Assembly (NCBI RefSeq): GCF_009917485.1
Contig: NZ_QZDT01000018.1
Span: 1-64,000 of the forward strand
Length of the DNA stretch: 64,000 bases
Direction: 5' to 3'
From: Parablautia muri
Lineage (GTDB): Bacteria > Bacillota > Clostridia > Lachnospirales > Lachnospiraceae
Positions 41,582-49,400 of this stretch are shown here, in pieces. How positions within the stretch are numbered: position 1 is the stretch's first letter; each line of letters opens with the position of its first letter. The notes under the pieces were generated by a model. That model did not search any database and was not told where the DNA came from. It saw nothing but the letters and a program-made list of their open reading frames with translations. The position numbers were made by a program, and so were the translations under genes.

Positions 41582-43423
41582 GACGCAGGCCGGGAAGGGG
41601 AGCTTATATTTAAGCATGTATACGACCTGTCCGGAAGCACCCTCCCAGTAAAGCGTTTGTGGATCAGTTCCATGGAGGATTCCGCAATCCGTGAAGGCTT
41701 TACAAACCTGAAGGACGGAAAGGAGTACCGGGATATCTGCGAGGCCTCCGTCTGCCGGGTGAAGGCGGACTGGCTGGTGGGCATGAACGCCACGCGGGCG
41801 TATACTACGAAATACTTTAAGAAGCTGGCGGTGGGCAGGGTGCAGACGCCCACCCTCGCCATGCTTGTGGAGCGTGAGGAAAAAATCAGGGGTTTTAAGA
41901 AAGAAAAGTATTTTACAGTCCATATTTCCAACGGCGGGATGGAGGCAGTGTCAGGGCGCATGGATAACAGGAAAGAAGCACAGAAAATGCTGGAAGAATG
42001 CAACGGCGGGCAGGCACAGATGGTATCCGTGATAAAAGAGGAAAAGACGGTACCGCCGCCAAAACTCTATGACCTTACCACCTTACAGCGCGACGCCAAC
42101 CGCATTTTCGGCTTTACCGCAAAGGAAACGCTGGAATACCTGCAGGGACTTTATGAGAAAAAGCTGGCGACCTATCCCCGGACGGACAGCCAGTTTTTGT
42201 CTGACGACATGGGGCAGACAGTGGGGAAGGTAATAGAAGCAGTCCTCCATTCCGGCTTATTTGGGGAAAATATTTTATCAGGCATGGAGATGCCGGTTCC
42301 GGATATTAGCAGGGTGTTGGACAGTAAAAGGGTCACTGACCACCATGCAGTTATCCCCACTGCAAGGATCGGGGAAGCGGACCTTCCAGCCCTGCCGGAA
42401 GCGGAGCGGAAAGTGCTGGCGCTTACTGCATGCCGCCTCCTGTGCGCGACAGGGGAGAAGCATATCTATGGAACAGTGAAGGCAGAACTTTCCTGCAGCG
42501 GCCATATTTTTGCCGCCTTCGGAAAGACCGTCACACACAATGGCTGGAAAGACTTTGAGGATATGCTGAAAAGCGCTTTTAAGACTGCGGAAGATGCAGG
42601 TGACCAGGGACTGCCGGAACCTGCCGGGAGCCGGAAGGAAGGTAAGCTTCCGGAACTGGCAGAGGGGCAGGTATTTGAAAACATTCAGGCAGAAATCAGC
42701 GAACATTTTACCTCCGCCCCGAAGCACTTTACGGAAGACCAGCTCCTGCTTTCCATGGAGACAGCGGGCAGGGGGGATTTTGAGCGGGATACGGAGAAAA
42801 AAGGCCTTGGCACCCCGGCGACACGGGCGGGGATCATTGAAAAGCTGGTATCCTCCGGCTATGCGGCAAGGAAAGGGCGGCAGATTATCCCCACGCCGGA
42901 GGGAATGGAGCTGGTAGCAGTCATGCCGGAATATCTAAAGTCGGCGCTCATGACCGCAGAATGGGAGAATGGCCTGCTGTGCATGGAGAAGGGGGAGCTG
43001 GACAGTAAGGATTTTACGGAAGGCATTACGGAACTGGTGGGGGAGATACTGGAAGGGTGCAGGAAAATCCCGGAAAGTGAACTTGGCCGGTTCCGCCGGA
43101 AAGAAAGCATAGGCAGCTGCCCCTTATGCGGGGCGGAGGTCTATGAGGGAAAGAAGAACTTTTACTGTAACAACTGCGAGTGTCCGTTTACCCTCTGGAA
43201 AGAGAACCGCTACCTTTCCGGCATGAAAAAGAAAATTGAAAAAAAGATGGCAAAAGAGCTTTTAAAAACCGGGCGCAGCCATGCAAAGGATCTGTATTCT
43301 GCAAAAAGGGACCAGACTTTTGCGGCGGATATCGTGATGAAGGCGGAGGACGGGCGGATTGATTTCAGCCTTGATTTCCCGAAGGGGGAAGAGGGGAAGC
43401 AGGAAGGGAAGAAAGGAAAATAA
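41582..43423 (+). CDS. topB: DNA topoisomerase III, 3' part right of IME3
   Basis: From GAC at 41582 the frame reads D-A-G-R-E-G-E-L-I-F, the acidic TOPRIM motif that continues V-N-A-C at 34394. The active-site Tyr is in KLATYPRTDSQFL, followed by the DHHAVIPT segment. A C-terminal zinc finger (SCPLCGAEVYEGKKNFYCNN) and a second small domain end the protein. The restored enzyme has 715 residues, the normal length. In the present arrangement this part has no start of its own with a ribosome site, so it is expected to be silent. Confidence 0.93.
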   Translation, partial: DAGREGELIFKHVYDLSGSTLPVKRLWISSMEDSAIREGFTNLKDGKEYRDICEASVCRVKADWLVGMNATRAYTTKYFKKLAVGRVQTPTLAMLVEREEKIRGFKKEKYFTVHISNGGMEAVSGRMDNRKEAQKMLEECNGGQAQMVSVIKEEKTVPPPKLYDLTTLQRDANRIFGFTAKETLEYLQGLYEKKLATYPRTDSQFLSDDMGQTVGKVIEAVLHSGLFGENILSGMEMPVPDISRVLDSKRVTDHHAVIPTARIGEADLPALPEAERKVLALTACRLLCATGEKHIYGTVKAELSCSGHIFAAFGKTVTHNGWKDFEDMLKSAFKTAEDAGDQGLPEPAGSRKEGKLPELAEGQVFENIQAEISEHFTSAPKHFTEDQLLLSMETAGRGDFERDTEKKGLGTPATRAGIIEKLVSSGYAARKGRQIIPTPEGMELVAVMPEYLKSALMTAEWENGLLCMEKGELDSKDFTEGITELVGEILEGCRKIPESELGRFRRKESIGSCPLCGAEVYEGKKNFYCNNCECPFTLWKENRYLSGMKKKIEKKMAKELLKTGRSHAKDLYSAKRDQTFAADIVMKAEDGRIDFSLDFPKGEEGKQEGKKGK

Positions 43424-43461
43424 AAGCCAGATAACAGCATTTCAGAGAGGGGGACTTTACA

Positions 43462-46400
43462 ATGGACAGACTGCAGAAAATCCAGCAGCTTGCCAGGAAG
43501 GAGGCAAAAAAGATCAGCAGCTCCCCAAGGGACTGGATGGGGTACCTTGGCACGGCGGCAAAACTGTACCGTTATCCGTTTCCAGACACCATGCTGGTCC
43601 ATGCCCAGCGCCCGGACGCCACTGCCTGTGTGTCGCTGGAGGACTGGAACGGGAAAGTAGGGCGGTGGGTAAGGAGGGGCGCAAAGGGGATTGCGCTGTT
43701 GGATGACAGCAGGGCGAAGATGAAGCTGAAATATGTGTTTGACGTTTCCGATACCCGTCTGGTGCAGGGCGGATGGACGCCTGTCCTCTGGAAGATGGAA
43801 GAGCGGCATGAAGCGGAAGTGCTTTCTTATGTGTCGGATACCTACGGGCTCAAGGGGAAGGAAGCGGCAGGCATAGGCCCGGCGCTCATGGCGGTTTCTT
43901 CCCGCATTGCGGAAGATAACTTAAAAGAAGCCATGCAGGGGCTGGACTATGAAGTGGAAGGGACATATCTGGAAGGGCTTGGGGAGGATGCTGTCAGGGT
44001 AACTTTCAGGGAGCTTTTGAAAAACAGCATCTTTTACGCGGCAGCCCTCCGGTGCGGCTTAGACCCCATGGAATACCTTGAGGAGGGGGATTTTGTGGGG
44101 ATCACGGACTTCAATACCCCTGCGGCGCTGGCTGTATTGGGAAATGCCATAAGCAGCCTTACGGAGCCGCTCCTTCGGGGCATCGGCCGGACAGTGAAAG
44201 AAATTTGTCTGAAAGAAGAACAGAAAGCCCTTGAAAACCGTACAGGAATCGGTTACAATAAATTTAGCACTTTAAAGCATGAAACTGAAAGCGGGAAGGG
44301 AGGGAGTGCGGATGGAACTGACATACCACTGGGAGGGGGACTACCTGATCCCGGACCTGACAATAGAGGAGGAGCAGAGGCCCATCGGGAAATACGGGAT
44401 GCTGCGGAAGACATTCTTAAAGGAGAACCGGGTGGGCTGGTACCAGGGCATGATGCTGGAAGGGAAGCTGGACAGCCACCTGGCGGATATAGAGGAAGCG
44501 GCAGCGGAGAGGATGGAAGCCTTAGTGGAAAGGCTTCTGGAGAAATATCCGGCGCCGGACAAGGGGAAGGACCCGCTGGCGTGGGCGGCGCATATGAACA
44601 GCCTGACGGCCATGGCGGAGGAGAGCGTCCTGCAGGAACTGGTGTACAGCTAGAGGGAGAAGGAAACGGACAGGATATGGAGAAAGCGGGGGAAACCAAA
44701 GCCCCTGCTTTTTCTGCGCATAGCGGAAGGTTCCCTTCCGTGGAGCAGCAGATACGGCAGATTGAGGAGCGTGTGCAGGCGCTGTATGCCGGGGAGATCA
44801 CTATCCCCGCAGACGTAGTGGACGGGGTGCTCCGGGCAGGCGGGAACCGGAAGGGAAGCCTGCCGCATATTATTTATCATTTCATGGCTTCCCGGACGGA
44901 GGAGGAATCTGCGGAATTTATCCGTAAGGAATACGGGACCGGCGGCAGGGGCATTATCGTCGGCGGCAGGAAATATTCCGTCTGGCATGACGAGCTGGGG
45001 ATGCAGATCGCCGCCGGGGATTCCGTGCATGGGGCGGTGCTGTATAAGGCATTCCTGACATGGGAAGAGGTAAGCGGGCGCATCCACCAGCTCCTTAGGC
45101 AGGGGGAATATGCCCCACAGGAGGTATTGGACGCGGCAGGTTCCAATGCAGATACGGAACATACGGACATATCAGCGCCTGTGGAAAAGGATATGGCGGA
45201 GGGTGTAGCGGCAGAGGGCAAGGAGTCTTTGCAGGAGGCAGTCCCGTACCGGGCAAGGGAGGGCTTTTCATGGGAGGAATCCCCGGCATTTATTACGCAG
45301 GACGAGATTGACGCTTATCTTACAAAGGGAAAAGCCCCAGACTGGCGGCTGGGCATTTATTCTTATTTTCTACAGGACAGGACGGATAAAGAGAAAGCAG
45401 CTTTCCTCTGGAAAGAATACGGGATCGGGGGCGGCGGGACTATCTACGATAACGCAGAGGATTCCGGTGTATGGCATGATGGGAAGGGACTGCTCCTCAC
45501 CAGGGGGAGGCTTGAGGATGTAAAAGCGGAAGCCCTGCTGAAATGGCCGGCCGTGGCGAAGCGGATAAAATATCTGATTGGGCATGACAGATATTTAAGC
45601 ACGGCGGATATTTCCCGTATGCCGGAGTATGAAAAAGAGAGGATTGTTTCCCAGGCCGCAAATTTTTACAGCCGCATCCCGGCAGCTGTTACACGCCCGT
45701 GGGACGGAACGCCGTCCCCGTATGAACACAGGAAAGAGATTGCCGGCCTTTTGGGAACCCCGGAGGGAGGGGATATTCTCGTTAAAAACATGGAACAGGC
45801 GCTGGCGGCGCTCCCGGCGGATTTTGAGGGCTATGATGAAAAGGAGCGTCTTCTGGAAAAGGTACGGGGATATGTGGAAGGCACTTATACCATTTTCCCG
45901 GAAAAGAAAAAAGGCATACAGGAAGGGATACGGATCGGGGACAGCGTGCAGCTGTCCTTATTTGATTTCATGGATATGAACGCCGCGCCTGTGGAGAAAA
46001 AAGCGCCTTCAGAGGAAGCACCAAAAGAATTTCCGCAAAAAGAATTTTTCCAAAACGAGCCTTCACAAAAGGAAAGTACGGGGGAACAGGCAGGAGACGT
46101 TTTGCATTCCGAAGATTCACTGGAAGCAGAAGGGACAGCAGAAGGGAAAAATCTTGAAGGACAGGGAAATGCAGAAGGACAGAAACATTCAGGAGAACCG
46201 GAAAATCCGGAAGGACAGAAAAACCTCCCCGCTCCGGCCAATTTCCGTATTACCTATGATGACTTGGGCGCAGGCGGGCCAAAGCAGAAATTCCGTGCCA
46301 ACATGGAAGCTATTATTACTTTGAAAAAGATAGAAGGGGAAAACCGCACAGCCACGCCGGAAGAACGGGATATTTTGTCCCGGTATGTGGGCTGGGGCGG

Positions 46401-49400
46401 CATCCCGGCAGCTTTCGGGGAAGGTAACGGGGCATGGGCGACGGAATATATGCAGTTAAAACAGGCACTGACAGAGGAGGAATACCGACAGGCAAGGGCT
46501 TCCACCTTAAATGCGTTTTATACGCCGCCTGTGGTCATAAAGGCCATGTATGAAGCCCTTGGAAATATGGGATTGAAGCAGGGAAACATATTGGAGCCTT
46601 CCTGCGGCACCGGGAACTTCATGGGGCTTGTGCCGGAGGGAATGGGAGGCCTTAAGATGTATGGCGTGGAGCTCGACAGCATTTCCGGCAGGATTGCGGG
46701 GCAGCTTTACCCGGAGAACCGTATCTCCATACAAGGGTTTGAACACGCACAGTACCCGGACAGTTTTTTCGACTGCGTAATCGGGAACGTGCCTTTCGGC
46801 GCATACAAGGTGGCGGACAGGCGGTATGACCGATTCAATTTCCTGATCCATGACTATTTTATCGCAAAGTCCCTTGACCTTGTGCGCCCCGGCGGGGTGG
46901 TGGCGGTGGTCACGTCGAGCGGCACCATGGACAAGCAGAACCCTTCCGTGCGCCAGTATATCGCAAACCGCGCGGATTTATTGGGTGCCATAAGGCTCCC
47001 GGAGAATGCGTTCTTAAAAAATGCGGGGACGGAAGTGGTGGCGGATATCCTGTTTTTCCAGAGAAGGGACAGGGCGGCCCTGGAACAGCCAGAATGGGTA
47101 AGCCTTGACACTACGCCGGAGGGATATTCTGTAAACAGCTACTTTGCCGCCCACCCGGAAATGGTGCTGGGGAAATTTGCCATGGAAAGCACACAGTTCG
47201 GGAAGCAGGCGCTCACAGTAAAGCCCATGGAGGGCACAGCCCTGTCGGAACAGCTGAAGGAGGCAGTAAGCCATATTCAGGGAGATATCACGGACAGGGA
47301 GCCGGAGGAACTCCTGCCGGACCAGGCGGGCGCTTCCATACCCGCCGACCCTTCCGTGAAGAATTTCAGTTTTGCGGAAGTAAACGGGAAGGTATATTAC
47401 CGGGAGAATGCAAGGATGAACCCGGTGGAGATCCCGGCAAAGACCACGGAGCGTGTCCTTGGCATGGTAAAACTGCGGGATATTACGCAGGAACTGATCC
47501 GCTGCCAGATGGAAGATAAAAGTGATACGGAAGTGGAAGCACTGCAGAAAAAGCTGGACACAGAGTATGACAGTTTTACTAAGAAATACGGCCTGATCAG
47601 CAGCAACGCCAACCGCAGGGCTTTCTCACAGGATTCCAGCTACTGCCTTCTGGCGGCGCTGGAGGTGGTTGACGAGAACGGGAATTTAGAGCGCAAGGCG
47701 GATATCTTTACCAAGCGCACCATACGGAAAGCGGAACCCGTCACCAGCGTGGATACCGCCAGTGAAGCCCTTGCGGTCTCCATCGGGGAAAAAGCAAGGG
47801 TAGACATACCGTTTATGGCGGAACTATGCGGGAAAACGGAGGAGGAAGCCACAAGGGAACTTACCGGGGTAATCTTTAAAAACCCGGTGACAGAAAAGTG
47901 GGAGGCGGCGGACGAATATCTTTCCGGCAATGTAAGGGAAAAGCTGCGCACAGCAGAATATTATGCAGAAAGCCTCCCGGAGTATGCGCCTAACGTGGAG
48001 TATCTTAAGAAAGTGCAGCCTAAAGACCTTGACGCTCCGGAGATAGAGGTGCGGCTGGGTGCTGCATGGGTGGAGGATACTTATATTACACAGTTCATGG
48101 GGGAACTGTTCCAGACACCGGGGAATTATCTTGGTAGAAAGATTGCGGCAAGGTATGCGAAAGAAACCGGGCGGTGGCATATTTCAGAGAAGAACCTTGA
48201 TACCCGCGGAAATTTCCTCGTCACTTCCACTTACGGGACGGGCAGGGCAAACGCCTACCGACTTTTGGAAGACGCCCTGAACTTACGGGATACGAAGATA
48301 TACGACAAGATAACAACGGAAGACGGGAAAGAAAAGCGGGTACTTAACAAGACGGAAACTATGGTCGCCCAGCAGAAGCAGGAGGTGATCCGGGAAGCCT
48401 TTAAGGAGTGGGTGTTTAAAGATCTTGATCGGCGGGAGGCATTGTGTCGGACCTATAATGAGCTTTTCAACAGCATCCGCCCCCGTGAGTATGATGGGAG
48501 TCATATCCGATTTGTGGGCATGAACCCGGAGATTACCATGATGCAGCACCAGAAAAATGCGGTGGCACATATCCTATATGGGGGAAATACCCTGCTTGCC
48601 CACTGCGTGGGTGCGGGGAAGACCTTTGAGATGGTGGCAGCAGGTATGGAGAGCAGGCGGCTGGGGCTTTCCCATAAGAATCTTTATGTTGTGCCTAACC
48701 ATTTGACAGAGCAGTGGGGCAGTGATTTTCTGCGCCTGTATCCGGGTGCAAATATTCTAGTGGCAACGAAAAAGGATTTTGAGCCTGCAAACAGGAAAAA
48801 GTTCTGCTCCCGCATTGCCACCGGGGATTATGACGGTATCATTATCGGCCACAGCCAGTTTGAGAAGATCCCCCTTTCCATAGAGCGCCAGATTGCGGCC
48901 ATAGAGCGGCAGATTGATGACATCATCCTTGCAATCTCAGACGCAAAGGCGGCGGAGGGGGAGCGCTATACCATTAAAGAAATGGAAAAGACAAAGAAGC
49001 TGCTGGACGCAAGGCTGGAAAAATTAAACAAGCAGGAGCGGAAAGACAATGTAGTGACTTTTGAGGAGCTTGGCGTGGATCGGCTGTTTGTGGATGAGAG
49101 CCATTTTTATAAAAATCTCTTCTTATACACGAAAATGCGTAATGTTGCAGGAATATCACAGACGGACGCGCAGAAAAGCTCCGATATGTTTATGAAATGT
49201 CAGTACATGGACGAAATCACGGGAGGTAGAGGGATCACCTTTGCCACCGGTACGCCCATAACCAACAGTATGGTGGAATTATATACTATTATGCGTTATT
49301 TGCAGTATGCCATTTTACAGAAGCTGGGGCTGGTGCATTTTGACGCATGGGCGGCGGCATTCGGGGAGACAGTCACCGGCATAGAGCTTTCTCCGGAAGG

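Larger units (their letters stand above)
34395..41583 (+). mobile_element. IME3, serine-recombinase mobilizable element inserted in topB
   Basis: The ends are GA-TGTTGGATAG (34395-34406) and CTATCCAACA-GA (41572-41583): perfect 10-bp terminal inverted repeats next to the GA. Joining the target halves gives GTC-AAT-GCC-TGT-GAC-GCA and the TOPRIM motif V-N-A-C-D-A-G-R-E-G-E. Contents: TTRAP-like protein, small protein, XRE-PPOX, PPOX, DUF3847, oriT, MobL, cupin, TnpW-like protein, serine recombinase. Size 7189 bases with one GA counted twice. Confidence 0.95.
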
